In this document: piece after piece, positions 12,193 through 24,540 of the stretch
Position numbering within the stretch: position 1 is the first letter of the stretch
How the letters are laid out: every line of letters begins with the position of its first letter
Origin: Alligator mississippiensis
Lineage: Eukaryota > Chordata > Crocodylia > Alligatoridae
Assembly (NCBI RefSeq): GCF_030867095.1
Contig: NC_081826.1
Location: forward strand, 38,604,001 to 38,668,000
Direction: 5' to 3'
Length of the DNA stretch: 64,000 nucleotides
Notes under the pieces: generated by a model
Told to the model about the DNA's origin: nothing
Seen by the model: the letters and a program-made list of their open reading frames with translations, nothing else
Databases searched by the model: none
Made by a program: the position numbers and the translations under genes

Positions 12193-12628
12193 TAAGAAAG
12201 ATCTGTGTTTTGCAGTAATTCACAAATATGAAAAGGCTTGAAATCTGTGGTGTTAGACCATCTACCACTGTCATTCTGATCGTTGACCCTAGCAGTGGAC
12301 ACTATCTGAGACCTTGGAGGATCGTGGAATCTGCCCCTCTTCCCCTCCACACCCACAGTCAAAAGTGGATGTAGCCAATTGTGTAAAGCTGAATGTGGAA
12401 GGCAACAGGCAAAAGCTCCTCTCAGAGTTGTGGTGACCAGCCTATGCTCTGGTATATGGTTACATATGCTATATGCTTACATAATCTTAACTGAAGTCCA
12501 CCTTTATAGACTAACTGAATCAGAGATGTATAGCTTAAGCTTTCAGAGGTAGGGGGGCTTGCTTACTTTTCTTAACTGTCATAGTTATGCAAGCAGTTAT
12601 CAATCATAAGCTTTTTCTAAACTCCAGG
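12193..12628. other. Non-coding stretch with a possible LINE-tail relic
   Basis: The stretch around 12505-12550 (TATAGACTAACTGAATCAG then AGCTTAAGCTTTC) resembles worn interspersed-repeat tail sequence. No gene is seen. Confidence 0.35.
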
Positions 12629-13017
12629 TATTGTTAATAGTTAACTGCAACTGCTGATTACTCTAGCTTATAAAATTACCTTCATAATATAATCTTTTTG
12701 TTTTCCTGTTACCATGCACAGATATGACAGATCAGTATGTATACAAGTAGGATAATCAGAGGTGTAGGGCACAGGTTTTGCCATCAGAGGTGTACCAGGG
12801 CAGCTCTGTGCACTAGGCAGCAAGTATTGTTAATAGTTAACTGCAACTGCTGATTACTCTAGCTCATACAATTGCCTTTATAATATAATCTTTTGGTTTT
12901 CCTGTTACCATGAACAGATATGACAGATCACTATGTATACAAGTAGGATAATCAGAGGTGCAGGACAAGTTTTCCCATCAGAGGTGTAACAGGGCACCTC
13001 TGTACACTGGGCAGCAG
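12629..13017 (+). repeat. Tandem duplication, ~206-bp period
   Basis: The block from 12629 (TATTGTTAATAGTTAACTGC) recurs from 12835 in the same order through ACTATGTATACAAGTAGGATA and CATCAGAGGTGTA to a CA(G/C)CTCTGT.CACT.GGCAGCA end. The second copy is slightly shorter because of small deletions, and similarity is roughly 90% by eye. No coding content. Confidence 0.85.
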
Positions 13018-15083
13018 TGTTGCAGTGTAGCAGTAGCTTCCAGCTGCTGTTGCTGCTGGCATGGCCAGGTAGCAGTGGCAATGGCTGTTATTTTTGTGCC
13101 CCCATCGTAAGTCAGTGCCTAAGGTTGCTGTCCTGGTTACCCTCCCTTAGTTACAATACTGTTTGCCATAATAGTGTTACTAGAAAGGCTTCTGCACACA
13201 AATACAATATACCGGAATGCATTCCTTGTTTCTACAACAAGTAAAAATTATTAAGATCCTTGCTTAGTTTTCACTCAGTCAGCACCCCCATAATGGTAGC
13301 ACAGCATGGGCTACAAACCTGAGAAACTAGGTAAAAACATAAGCAGTTAGTTTGCCCTGAGCTCTGTGCTGCCACAGCTATATTGCTAACAGGACCCAAG
13401 CTGGGTAATTTAAAGTTAGCTCAGACAAGCGTACACCAGACCTCACAGTAAGGAGTCAGAAATTTGCCTCCCAAGCAGCTTATTAGCCCTTCTGTTAATT
13501 CAGATGTGAACCAGGGCTGTCTTAATGGCAAAACCTGTGCTCAACCACCAAAAAAACTGCCCTGCAAGAGCCAGTTTCAAGTTTAAATTGAGGCTTTTGG
13601 GGGATAGGTATAGGGTAGAGACTCTTAGCACCTCCTATATTCACCACTTGCAAATGTAAACATTTTTGAGCAAGTGATGAATAATACTTATCTATGAAGA
13701 CTGGTCACCTTCCCATTTGCAGGTCTTGTGCTACAAGTCAACTGCAGCAGATGTAAAAGGAGTAGGAATGGGAACAGAGGGCGAGGGGTAGGTGAAACCC
13801 TATCTGTCTCCTGTTATTGTTCCAGATTTTGTTTCTCATTATCATAGACAGAAAGGAATTTTCTGTCTGTATGCCTTGGCCAGGATTGTTCTGGGGGAAG
13901 GACATGGATGTCATGTGTTTAGCAGCATGGGGCTGATCTAGTGCAAAAATAGAAAGTAATTGGAGTGGGGGGGAACACTACAAAGACCTGCCAAGAAAAA
14001 AAGGAGGAAGAACCACTGCCATATAGCACCTCCTGCAGAACTGTTAAAATAAGAGGCACAAGCAAGCTTTAATAAAGCCAAATCCACTGACTCCTATGCT
14101 GATTATTTTGGGACAGAATGCAAATTCCAATAGGGATGAAAATAAGAGGCTAACTTGAAACAACATGTGCCAGTAAAGCAAACGCTAAATATATACTTGA
14201 TTTTTCTTCCATGGTAGAGACATAATGCTGAGAACTAAGAGCCAGAACATCATCCTTCCTGGAACTTGAAGAGGAAAAACATGAGCGGAAATTCCATTTT
14301 AGATTCCACAGATTTAAAACTCTTACATAGACCAGGGAAAAGGCATGGAACTGTAGTTTTCTCTTCTAACCTTCAATCTAAATTCACAAAAAGCCTATCC
14401 ATATTTCAACTGAATAATAGTTGCTCAGATAGTATGGTGATAAGCATAGTATAAGAACTAGGATCAAATTGAACGGAATCAAATCAAATCCAGAGGACCT
14501 TGTCATGGAAATTGACACAGATCAAGTCCTAGTCTATACCCTGAATATCTCTTGTGGGCCACCTAGCATGGCTGACCCTGTACACAGAGGCCTAGGGAAA
14601 ACTGGAGATTTCCTTATGAACCTTGTGTCATTTATGTAGTTACAAGGCCAATGAAGACCAATAAGTGTTTCCCTGCAGAGGTATCTTGAGCAATTTTCTT
14701 CTTGCTTTCTGAACTTAAGTGCTATATTACAGACAGTATTTGAGCTAGATTCATTCCATTGGGTGTGTGAGTATCCAAGTGTGTACTCCTCAGCTTGAGC
14801 AGAGACCTTGGAGAAGATAAATCTAAATTCTACAAAACCTAAGATCCTGTGTATGTGATCTTGCAAGTCTCTTAACTTGGTTAAAACCAATTTTCTCTAA
14901 CAAAACCAAGAATAATTTTCTTAGCAAGGGCTAATTCTATCACAACCAGAATGTTCATTCCTACCTATTTGGATGGAAAACCTTTAACACTCCATTTTTT
15001 TTGGTAATTCTTCTCATATTTTAAAAACAGATGAACTATTTTATTCACATTTTCCAAAAACAATTTTATCTTTTAGCAGAGCC
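13018..15083. other. Non-coding stretch, nothing firm
   Basis: A 118-codon minus-strand frame at 14534-14890 has no recognisable motif and no splice context, so I leave it unannotated. The rest is ordinary AT-rich sequence. Confidence 0.45.
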
Positions 15084-15668
15084 TAAGCATGACGAATAGG
15101 TCCAAGGAGGTGATACTTCCCCTCTATCGGGCGCTGGTCAGACTGCAGTTGGAGTACTGCGTGCAATTCTGGGCGCCACACTTCAAGAAGGATGCAGATA
15201 ACCTGGAGAGGGTCCAGAGAAGGGCCACTCATATGGTTAAGGGCCTGCAGACCAAGCCCTACGAGGAGAGACTAGAGAAACTGGACCTTTTCAGCCTCCG
15301 CAAAAGAAGGTTGAGAGGTGACCTTGTGGCTGCCTATAAGTTCATCACAGGGGCACAGAAGGGAATTGGTGAGTATTTATTCACCAAGGCGTCCCCGGGG
15401 GTTACAAGAAGCAATGGCCACAAGCTAGCAGACAGCAGATTTAGATTGGACATTAGGAAGAACTTCTTCACAGTTCAAGTGGCCAAGGTCTGGAACGGGC
15501 TCCCAAGGGAGGTGGTACTCTCCCCTACCCTGGGGGTTTTCAAGAGGAGGTTGGATGAGTATCTACCTGGGGTCATCTAGACCCAGCACTCTTTCCTGCT
15601 TAAGCAGGGGGTCGGACTCGATGATCTATTGAGGTCCCTTCTGACCCTAACATCTATGAATCTATAAG
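15084..15668 (+). mobile_element. CR1 LINE, C-terminal ORF2 fragment and tail
   Basis: An open frame at 15089-15580 encodes the post-polymerase region of CR1 ORF2 (RSKEVILPLYRALVRLQ, LEYCVQFWAPHFKKDAD, NLERVQRRATHMVKG, RRLRGDLVAAYKFI, KVWNGLPREVVLSP) without stops. The tail carries GGTCGGACTCGATGATC and ends CATCTATGAATCTATAA. The open frame over about 160 codons suggests it is younger than the 11.4-kb copy, but without polymerase or endonuclease it cannot act. Confidence 0.92.
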
Positions 15669-15936
15669 CATTGAATTTCTCAACCTAGAGAAGTATAAAA
15701 AAATTAGTGAGCAACTGAGGGGAAAAAAGCAGGAGGCTAGGATGCAGACGGTGCTAAACATGAACGAACCATGAAATGCACTTCTCTTATACTCTGCCTC
15801 AGCTTTTTTTTTTTCTTCTTCTGGCACATTCATCCTACCTAGAAAAGCATCCTATTTCTGTTTCCTTTGATAGCTGTTTTTACTCCACCTTTATGTAGAG
15901 AACGGTGGCAAATAACCTTTGCACCAATGTCTATAT

Positions 15937-16194
15937 CAGTGGTTCGCAAACTTTTCAGATGTGAGGTACCCCTCAAAAAAACCCTTAGTTTTTATTAGAG
16001 CCATTCTTCTGTTTCAAATAACTCAGAAAGATCACAGGTCAGAATGTTTTTAACACTGTGGATTCTGATTTGAAAACCGTGAGTGTATCTTGTCGATCAT
16101 GTTTGCACACCTATTAATGTGGCACCCCATAGTACCCTTGAAAGGATCTCAGTGCACCCCAGGGTGCCACCACATCTTGGTTGAGATCACCATT
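15937..16194. mobile_element. hAT (Charlie-like) MITE
   Basis: Begins CAGTGGTTCGCAAACTTTT and ends TTGGTTGAGATCACCATTC, worn hAT inverted ends. The flanks (tctatatc left, tctagata right) may be the remains of an 8-bp duplication. Inner text about values in the last part matches the family of the 3991-4310 element loosely (GGGTGCCA, GATC). No transposase. Confidence 0.65.
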
Positions 16195-17485
16195 CTAGAT
16201 ATAAAAAAAAGAACTGACATACTGCAAACACTGGGTGCTGCAGCATTAAACTCATAGATAACTGACTCCTTGTATAGAACCCAGAATCCTGGTTTCATGA
16301 CCAGAAATGGAACTTTTAGTTCTTACACTTATCTTCTGAAAAGGAACTTATAATTGGAAATAAACATATTTATTTTAAAGAGGTTTTCCTCTTCAAGAGC
16401 AGGCATGTCCCAGTGTACACAGTTCCAGACGCCTTAAATATCTGATTTTTATGTTTTTCTTATTTGACTACCAGAGAAACCTAATGCTACTTTCACTTAC
16501 TGACTTGATCAGCTGACCCAATCCTAACATGTCAGAGTTAAATTTATATTTAAAAAAACTTATGCAAATCTTAATGCAAGCTGTTCTCTATTGTGCATAG
16601 AATTCTGATTTTTTCTCTTTCAGCTTCTATTTAATTGTTTTAGGACTTTTTTTATTCTTGATCCATCTACTTCTATTTTATCCTAATCTCTCTCTCTCAG
16701 CATTTCTGTCTTGCTCATCATTCTTATATTTGAGTATTTAGACATGGTTTTATTTTAGCTTCAAGGTGATAATGACTTTTGAGAAAATCTTAATCTGCAC
16801 TATCTCAATACTGTATATATGTTTTTGAGTCAGTTATATTCAATGCAGTTGATGACAACACCCCAGTTAGTGCCAAAGCATTTAATAAAGGAATGAAATA
16901 AAATGATATTTCTGTGGTGAAAACCTGCTGATTTAATGAGAAAAATAACATATATTCTAAGTTTATGTGATTTGCAGTTGAACTACATTAGATATCTATA
17001 TCTAGTTACATTTTAATATAAAATTCTAAGCACATAATTCACTACAGACACTAATGGCCTGATTGGAATAGATGCTCAGCATCTCCAATATAAAGCACTG
17101 GATATTGCATATGCTTAGCACATCAAATTCTCAAGCTAATTCCTTAGGCACAACTCAGTCAGACTGTTTGTGCCACAGAAAGTCCAAAATGGTGTGCTGG
17201 GGAAATGATGCAGTGAGTCCTAAGAAAAAGGAATGATACTACTACTATGATCCATGTGCTGCCTCCCTTCAGCACTCCTTAGCCCTAATGATTAAAGTTC
17301 CAATCTACCCTTCTCTTCACCAGTTGCTTACCAAGAGACAGGGGGCTCTAAATAGACTTGAACCTAAGGCCCTGTTCATTCCATGCGAGTAACTAATTGC
17401 TGACCACACACATAAATTAACTGTGTTTTCCTATGTGAGATGCTTATGCTGGCTCATATAAGTGGTTCAGCATGTTTTTGTAGTT
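16195..17485. other. Non-coding stretch, nothing recognised
   Basis: AT-rich intergenic-type sequence without conserved frames or clear element ends. Confidence 0.5.
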
Positions 17486-17489
17486 ATGG

Positions 17490-17800
17490 GACAAGGCCCT
17501 TTGTAATCAAGGCCCCTGCTGCCCACCACAGAGCCCAGGCTGCTCGCAGCAGGTGGCAGAGAGGCTGCAAGTAACTGCACCAGGGTCTGTGGAGCCCCAG
17601 CCCAGCTCATTGCCAGCAGCGTGTGCACGCGTACCTTGAGGCAGACGGTGGGGAAGTGGCTGGGGCTGCACTGCCACAACAAGGATCAGGGCCCTCACGG
17701 CTCCCCCACCATCCACCCTGAGGTGTGTGCGCCAAACAAAATGTCTTTGTGTGCCACATTCTGGCATGTGTGTGTGCCAGGGGGTTGCTTACCCCTCAGA
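17490..17800 (-). mobile_element. hAT-like MITE related to the 53.9-kb copy
   Basis: On the minus strand it starts TGAGGGGTAAGCAACCC and continues with blocks shared with the element at 53932-54158: TGCCAGAATGTGGC, CTCAGGGTGGATGG and TTGTTGTGG in related order. The right boundary near 17798 is reasonable; the left boundary is uncertain. GC is higher than in neighbours. No coding content. Confidence 0.55.
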
Positions 17801-17814
17801 TATGAGATATATGA

Positions 17815-18115
17815 TAATGGAGAGGACTTGGGTTCCTTGACAGAAACAATAGATTTTACAAGTATCATAGTGGAAGAAGTCACTGGATCCTGCCTGAGAC
17901 GGCTGTCAAGAGAGAAAAGGTTAAAGATGACTCCTGCATTATGGTCTTGAGTGATAAGGATGATGCTGGTGGAGAGATTGTGGAGAGAAGATTTTTGAAG
18001 GAAAATCAGTTTGGTTTTGGCCATATAAAGTGGAAGCTGATCATGACATTTTGAGAAGGAGTTGTCTGGGAGAGCCTGGGATGTGAGATCCAAGAGAGGA
18101 AAACATTTACCCATT
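17815..18115 (-). pseudogene. LINE reverse-transcriptase relic (L2-like), minus strand
   Basis: A minus-strand frame over this span reads like the region just after the catalytic motif of L2-type ORF2: LPLYMAKTKLIFLQKSSLH, then SIILITQDHNAGVIFNLFSL. That order (an AKTELL-like motif, then NLGVIFD-like) is typical of the LINE thumb region. It is short, isolated and diverged. Assignment rests on remembered family patterns, so another non-LTR clade is possible. Confidence 0.5.
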
Positions 18116-19574
18116 AAACGTGATATTCCTCCAACATAAAATGTTTTTGTTTTTTTCTTTTAACAAAATACACTTTTGGTTTATATTACTGATTTTGACA
18201 ATACCACTTATATATTATATTGTGCTGCTCAGAAATAGAATACTGAAGCTACACAGGTCAGCACCCCCTACAAGGCACATTATTGGAAGGATATTTCCTA
18301 AATACAATTAAAATTAAGGTTCTCCATGTCATCTCCCTCCTGCTTCCTTTCCAGTTTGGATAAGAAGCTTGTTTCCTTACCACTCATTTCCTCTTATCTT
18401 CTTCCTCATGTCCCTATCATTTTCCCCTTTTACACTATGACAGTACTGCTGAATGTTGATTTTTTTTGAAACACACCACATTTTTTCAGTTTGAAGTTGA
18501 CATTACAAACAGCAAGTGCGTACACACACACACACACTCTTGCCATCAGTTGAATTATACTTTCAAACTATTAAACTGCAGTGTTTTCTAGAAAGTGTTG
18601 TGGAAGGACATGCTAATATCTTTTCAGAAAGCTTATCTTGCTTCATAAAATATAAAGTGGATGAGGTACCTCCTCTCTATCAAGGGTTTGTAAAGCTGTC
18701 ACTTTTTCTTAATACAGTACCACTCTGCCACCCTGTCCTGTAAGAAAACAGAAAATTTAAATCTTCCGTTTTAAACAGAACATGTTTTTACCAGTTTGTG
18801 CATAAATTTTGTGCAAAAATACACATCTTTATTCCCTGACTTTTCTGTATTAAGGCTTCTAGCCTGAGGGAGGGACTTCCTACTTAGCCCCTACTCAGAT
18901 TCAGTGAGAAGACACTTTGGGACATTGTGGATAATGGGGCTGCTCCCAGGACTAATCAATTCACCACAGACAGAACAGAATTTAGAAACTTTCTTGAATC
19001 CACCAACTTTTGAGTTCTCTAGCATGAATACAGACTTAGGAACACTTTTACTGCTCCTCTGAGTTTTCAGTGTCATCCATTTGCTATTTGGTCATGATGT
19101 TTGTTTGTCACGATGATGATGATGATGATGATGTTTATTGTATTAAGTAATTGCAGATTCCAGCTTTTTACTTAAATACTCTGCTATGCCACTCCAAACA
19201 AAATCATTCTTCCTGTGTTATCATGCCATCTGCATTATGCATCCTACCTCTCCTACATCCTCCCTCTCCTCTTGCCTTCACCAATCTCCATCTCTCCATT
19301 CCTCTCCCCTCCTCTTGATGTTTCTCACCACTCTTCTCTCTCCATTTAATCCACACTCAAGAGTGCAAGGCTCCACACTGCAAAGCTTTAAGTATTTTTC
19401 TGCATGTCCTCTCCAGCTGAATTCAATGGGACTACTCATGGGCATAAAGTGACTAATGTACATAAGCATTTGATGCATTGTGAGCTAAGTAACTCGCTTA
19501 GCTATGAAGATTCAAAACAAACAAGGAAGTACATGATTTGTACACTGAATATCAATACACCAATGTAACCTTCT
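18116..19574. other. Non-coding stretch with simple repeats
   Basis: Holds an AC run near 18520-18536 and a GAT run at 19112-19133. No gene seen. Confidence 0.5.
19112..19133 (+). repeat. (GAT)7 microsatellite
   Basis: Seven uninterrupted GAT units plus one base, likely length-polymorphic. Confidence 0.95.
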
Positions 19575-19972
19575 TCCTGTTACTCTCTCTGCTCAGGGTC
19601 AGACCGGTTGCCATATTTGGGGTCAGGAAGGACTTTTACCCCATGGTCAGATTGGTATGGACTGTGACAGGTTTTGTCTTCCTCTGTAGCAGGAGGCTGG
19701 TGCTCTGCCTGGGATCTGTGGAACATATAATTACCAACCTTTGCAGCATCAGGATGCTGGTTGCCATAGTCCCTCTGCTTTACCTGTGGCAGGTTGGGAT
19801 GTTATGCTTTGTGGTTGTGTCAGGGTTGACTGTATAGTTTTGCTAAGATGTTAGACAATGGATTTGTAAAGGATGGTTTTGCATAGGGATGATTTTGCCT
19901 CAGGCAGGGAGGGTGTTGGACTAAATAGCCTCCAAGGTCCCTTCCAGACCTACTTCTCTATGATTCAATGGT
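19575..19972 (+). mobile_element. CR1-type LINE 3' untranslated region and tail
   Basis: Contains the CR1 3' untranslated landmarks CATATTTGGGGTCAGGAAGG and TTTTGTCTTCCTCTGTAGCA, then the tail GTTGGACTAAATAGCCTCCA with GGTCCCTTCCAGACC and TCTATGATTC. It is the same family as the minus-strand copy at 8899-9175. Open frames across it are accidental. Confidence 0.8.
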
Positions 19973-20675
19973 TTTTATTTTCCATCTCCTCTCCCACCTG
20001 TTAAAATAACTTAATTGCAAACTTAAATTTCTGCAAAGACTGTCATACATGCTTGTTTTTTTGCACCATGGTTCACATTGATTTTAATGTGACTATACAT
20101 ATGAATGAAAAACAGATGTAAGCCAGCAGGGTTGGGATCTCTGGCTGTAAACTATAGGGCAGGACCCATGGATTTGATTTCCCCTCATAACATATACACT
20201 TTGTAAATACAGTCTACCTAATCAACAGTCACTTCCAACATAACCTTCTTCCTGTTACCTGTCTACTTCCATTGCAGACTTTTCAGGACTCAGCAGCACT
20301 GCTATTTCCAGAACCCACCACTAAGGACAATCTTGGAGAAAATGCCTAATTCAATGACAGCTTTGGAAAAGATAAACAAAGATAACAGGCAAGGGATAGA
20401 AAAGGGAAGGAGCAAGGTATAAAACAAAGATAATTAGATGGTAAATGGTTCTTATAATACCTATGAATGAGGGAAGAGCAGAAAAGAGGACTACTGACAG
20501 TGAACACAGGAGTAGGGATCAGGGAAGCTACATAAGGGTGTGGGGGGATTAAGGCAAGGTATTGAGATAGTGTGGTACTAACTCATTGACACTGGGTATT
20601 GTGGGAGCTGACAGTTTGGCCAGATCCAAGAAAGGGACTAGACAAATTCTTGGAGGAAAGGGGCATCAGTAGTTA
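19973..20675. other. Non-coding stretch, nothing recognised
   Basis: Purine-rich in places (20390-20540), with no exon or repeat boundary that I can support. Confidence 0.45.
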
Positions 20676-21400
20676 TTGAATGCAATCATTAGGCATGTCG
20701 TGCCTATCTTCAAGAAAGGGAGGAAAGTAGATCCAGCAAACTACAGGCCCATCAGCCTGACCTCTATCCTGCGGAAGGTCTTGGAAAAGATTATCAAGGA
20801 GGCCATCCTTAACAGACTAGCTGAAGACAATATCCTGAGGGATACCCAGCATGGGTTTGTTGCGGGTAGGTCTAGCTTGACCAATCTCATTTCCTTTTAT
20901 GACCAGGCGACCTATCACCTGGACAAGGGGGAAGAGATTGACATTGTATACCTTGACTTTAAAAAAAGCCTTCAATCTGGTATCCCACAATCACCTCTTG
21001 GCTAAACTGGCTAACTGTGGCCTTGACGTCACCACGATCTGCTGGCTGGGGAACTGGCTCCGCGGTAGGACCCAGAGGGTGGCGGTCGACAGGAGCCAAT
21101 TGTCTTGGTGCGCTGTGACCAGTGGGGTCCCACGAGGCTCTGTCCTAGTGCCTATACTATTTAACATCTTCATCAATGATGTGGACATTGGTGTCAGAAG
21201 CGGACTGGCCAAGTTTGCCGATGACACCAAACTCTGGGGTAAAGCGTCCACACCTGAGGACAGGAGGGTGATCCAGGCAGATCTGGACAGACTCATGAAG
21301 TGGGCGGATGAGAACATGGTGGTGTTCAATGCTGAAAAATGCAAGGTTCTCCACCGTGGGAGGAAAAACCTGCAGCATGCTTATAGGCTCGGCTGCTGGG
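20676..21400 (+). mobile_element. CR1 LINE reverse-transcriptase core, truncated at both ends
   Basis: Encodes the CR1 polymerase core: VVPIFKKGRK, NYRPISLTSIL, HGFVAGRSS, IVYLDFKK (motif A), TSGVPRGSVLVPILFNIFIN (motif B region) and KFADDTKLWG (motif C, catalytic FADD kept, about 21214-21228). A seven-A run at 20961-20967 breaks the frame by one base inside motif A. Unusually for a LINE the 3' end is missing: similarity stops just after CCTGCAGCATGCTTATAGG at about 21389, exactly where the 11.4-kb CR1 piece begins. Confidence 0.9.
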
Positions 21401-21452
21401 CATGAAAGAAGGTACACGAGCAAAAGAAGAGATAACAGGAGCAGCAGGGCAA

Positions 21453-21474
21453 GGGGAAGGGGAAGGGGAAGGGG
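21453..21474 (+). promoter_or_regulatory. Potential G-quadruplex run
   Basis: Four GGGG runs separated by AA meet the standard quadruplex pattern. It lies about 250 bp upstream of the CpG island. Any regulatory role is inference. Confidence 0.5.
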
Positions 21475-21699
21475 CAAGCTGAGGAGTGTAGGAAACCGCA
21501 GATGATTAATTTTGTGGCTGAAAGTTGGAGCCAGAGAAGAGGCAATTACAGCCAAAGAAACAAAGGAAAGCGGCGGAGTGAATCAGGGGTTTGGCAGCCG
21601 GGACAGAGGACGACAGGTTTTCCAATGGGGCCGGACTGACGGGGACATGAAGCGTCCCACGGACACCGGCTCTTTATTCATCTGTTGTAAAGCACTAAG

Positions 21700-22640
21700 A
21701 CGAAGCGAAGGAAGGGCACGACCAGCCGGGCCGGGTGACTCCTAACCAGCCTCGAGCAGCGCTGCCCGCTCCCGGGCTTCCCCGGCTCGGCGGCCCCGAG
21801 GGCGCGCGCGGGGGCGGGGGCATCGCGCGGGGCATCCCCAGCCTGGGCCGCGAGGGGGGAACGCGGGGGGAGGGGCGAGGGGACGCCCCGAGCCCGCGAC
21901 GTGACGCGGCCCCGCCCCGCCCCGCCCCGCCCCCGGCCGTTGGTGCGGGCGTTGAGCGGCCGTTGGAGGCGGCCTTGCAGCGCAGTGCGTGTGAGCTCAG
22001 CGCGTCGCAGCTCGGGAAGACGCCGACCGCCCCCGGCCCGGCCCGGCCCTGCCCTGCCTCGCCTCGCCCCGCTCCTCCCCGCCCTCACACAGGCGAGTCC
22101 TGCCCGGGGCCGGGCCCAGCGGGGTGGCCGCGGCGGCGGCATAGGTGAGGTACCTGGACGGGCGCCCCCTCCGCCAACGGGCCCGGGCCGCTGAGGGGAG
22201 CGGAGCGCGGGGCAGGGGCCGGCGGCTCCTCACATTGCTGGAGGGTGAAGTCATCGCGCCTATTGTCTCCCCGCGGCAGCGGCCCAGCGAGCCGAGCCCG
22301 GCCCGGCCCGGCCCGGCCCTCCTCCCCCCCCGGGGGCTGGGAGAAGAGTTGAGCGCGGGCCCCGCTCCCCGGCGGCAGCGCACTCGTGCGGGGGGGTCGG
22401 GCCCCGCGCCCTCGGCGGAGGCTGTAGCCGCGCCGGAGTCGCGCAGTGATTTGTGCAGGGTGTGGCGGCGGGGGTGGGGGCGACGGGCCAGGCAACCAGC
22501 CCCGAGACCGGTGTGTGCCCGGGGCCCCCCACCTTCAGTGCAGGACGAGGGGCCGGGCCCCTCCTTCCTCTCTCCGCCCCCCTCCAAGCCGCGGGCTCGG
22601 ACTGTGGAGGAATGCGGCTTTCCCGGGCTGAGAAATCAAA
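21700..22640 (+). promoter_or_regulatory. CpG-island promoter
   Basis: This is the only long CpG-dense, GC-rich block in the window; CpG is depleted almost everywhere else outside young repeats. It contains four tandem CCCCG GC boxes (about 21909-21932), a TGACG half-site just before them (GACGTGACG, about 21897-21905) and no TATA box, which is typical of a broad housekeeping promoter. Long frames on both strands here are GC artefacts. The direction is set by the donor at 22145 and the exon at 24541. A divergent minus-strand transcript is possible. Confidence 0.85.
21940..22144 (+). other. Candidate untranslated first exon
   Basis: The segment after the GC boxes ends GGCGGCATAG followed by GTGAGG, a good U2-type donor (first intron base 22145). 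The start is approximate; I place it just downstream of the GC boxes because CpG promoters initiate broadly. There is no ATG with a strong context joined to a long frame, so it is read as 5' untranslated sequence. An alternative donor (GAG then GTACCT) lies three bases further on. Gene identity is unknown. Confidence 0.5.
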
Positions 22641-24540
22641 GTTGGGGGCCGCGGTGTTTATCCAGGCTCTCCTGCCTTTATTACCATGTGGCCAGACGGC
22701 CGGCTGTGGCTTTTAACCACCCCTCGGGGTTGATTAGCGGTTTCTGTTTCCTCAAAATGCTGGGTTATTCACCAAGGGGAAGGTGAAAAAGGAGAAGGGT
22801 ATTTATGTAATCAGGGAGTTGCAGGATTGAATTCTGCCACGGATCAGAGCCTCATGTTCTCTGAATTTATTTCCACCCGTCTTCCACATTTTTTATTTTG
22901 TAATGGTAGTGGAAGGGCTGGACTTAAGGTATCCCGTGACCTGTTTCTCACTTTGCCTTTGGCGAAGGCAGGTTTTTAGTTAGGAATGAAAGGTTCTAAT
23001 ATGGCTTTTTTTGTACATCTGACTTGTGACTCAAACCTGAGGGATTCAGACTGGCTTGTAAATCAGAAATCATGTGGACTAGCAGAATTCATTTGCATGT
23101 ATGAAAGTGACAGGCAATGGGGAGCTGTTTGCTGAAATGCGACTGTATGGAACTGTGAGAAGCAGTTTGAAGCAAGTGTGAATTTGTTGAGCAGTAGAGA
23201 AAGCATTTATGTATTTGACGCTTGCATTTCATGAGCATTAGGTCTCTTTTGCAGTTAACTGAGACTGGAAAATGAAAATAAACAAGCCCGTTTCACTTTC
23301 TTTTGCCATAACAGTAATTCTGTTGCTCTTTGGAAATGAACTATTCCAGAAAAAGGCCTGCATTAAGAAACAAAACAAAATGCCCCCACACAATTTTTCT
23401 TGACGTCAGAGAAACCTGCATACTTTAAAACTCCATTTTTGGATAAAATACAAATGTTTAATGTGTTTTTTCTAAATTATCTGAAACTCCAGTGCATACT
23501 CATGTTCTGCTTATTCTCGACAATGTTTAGATTTGAAGAATGGATGATCTGTTTGGCTTTTTTTTTTTTAATCTTAAAAGCAGAAATTTAAATCTCTGGA
23601 CATTGTGTGCTTTTTTGGACAGTTTGATGGGAAATAGTAGAAGTTTTTACATACAAGAGTTAACAGAACTCTTAAATTCCTAGTCAGTGATGTCGGAAGG
23701 AGAGAAGGTATTTGACAGAAGAGTTTTGTGTGCCTGTATGATGCAGACGGGTTTTGGCCTCTGGGTTAACCAGTGAAGCAGCTTAACCATCCTAGCTAGG
23801 GATTCCTAGATGAAGTTAGTGTGTGTATGGTGAGTCAGTGGTAAGATTCGTAGTTTTATGTGATTTGTATTATGCTATGGCAAGTGCAGAAAACTTAACG
23901 TTTTCCAGTATAAGGCAGGTAGTGATGAGTTTCGGAAACTATAATATAGACTGTTCTCTTCATATTATTTTTTCAGCAGATTGTTTTCCTTTCATACAAA
24001 TGTTTATCTTTTCCCCCCAATTAGTCTTACAGCGTTCATAAATATTTTTTTTTTTTGTATCCTAGCTAGAAGGGCAGGATGACAATCTTTTCCTAGACTA
24101 TTGAATCCTGCTTTGAGGGTTCTGATGAGCAGCTTTGAACTCCCAAGTGCAGCAGCTACTTTTCTGCACCCATGTTGTCCTGCGGTCAAGGACATTGCCC
24201 CTATTATGTGGTTGGTTTACTGTGGTCTGTGGTTGGAGGTCCATAAATTACTTGCTGAATTATAATGCAATGTCCTGTTGATTAGCCACCAGATCTAGCA
24301 GAAGAAATTTTAATAATTGTCTAATACCCTGTTTTAGTCATACTTGGCACATTTAAGTTTCAAAGTTTTTGGTCTGATTCATAGTTTCTAGAGGAGCCTG
24401 TTCAAATTGATCCTTAGGGTTAATAAGTTTTTAGAGGACCAGTGCTAATGTTTGTGCTTATGTTGTTTTACTCATAAGAAAGTTAAATTCTGTTTTTTCT
24501 CTCTGTTCATTTGTTTCATCTGTATTTTGTCACTGACAAG
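22145..24540 (+). other. Candidate first intron
   Basis: Runs from the donor at 22145 to an acceptor with a long pyrimidine tract (about 24489-24535) and CTGACAAG just before 24541. The first 500 bp is still CpG island; the rest is AT-rich with a T run near 23559-23570. No separate gene is seen. Confidence 0.45.

Noticed and set aside
14534..14890. 118-codon minus-strand frame
   Set aside because: No motif, no flanking splice sites and no continuation in other frames, unlike the 29-30 kb tract.
22446..22716. Second donor-like and start-like sites downstream of 22145
   Set aside because: The GCAGGGTGTGG and nearby sites are weaker than ATAG/GTGAGG, and their frames are GC artefacts.
21678..22786. 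Several long open frames on both strands in the CpG island
   Set aside because: High GC removes stop codons. The peptides are low-complexity Pro/Arg/Gly/Ala and overlap on both strands with no conserved motif.
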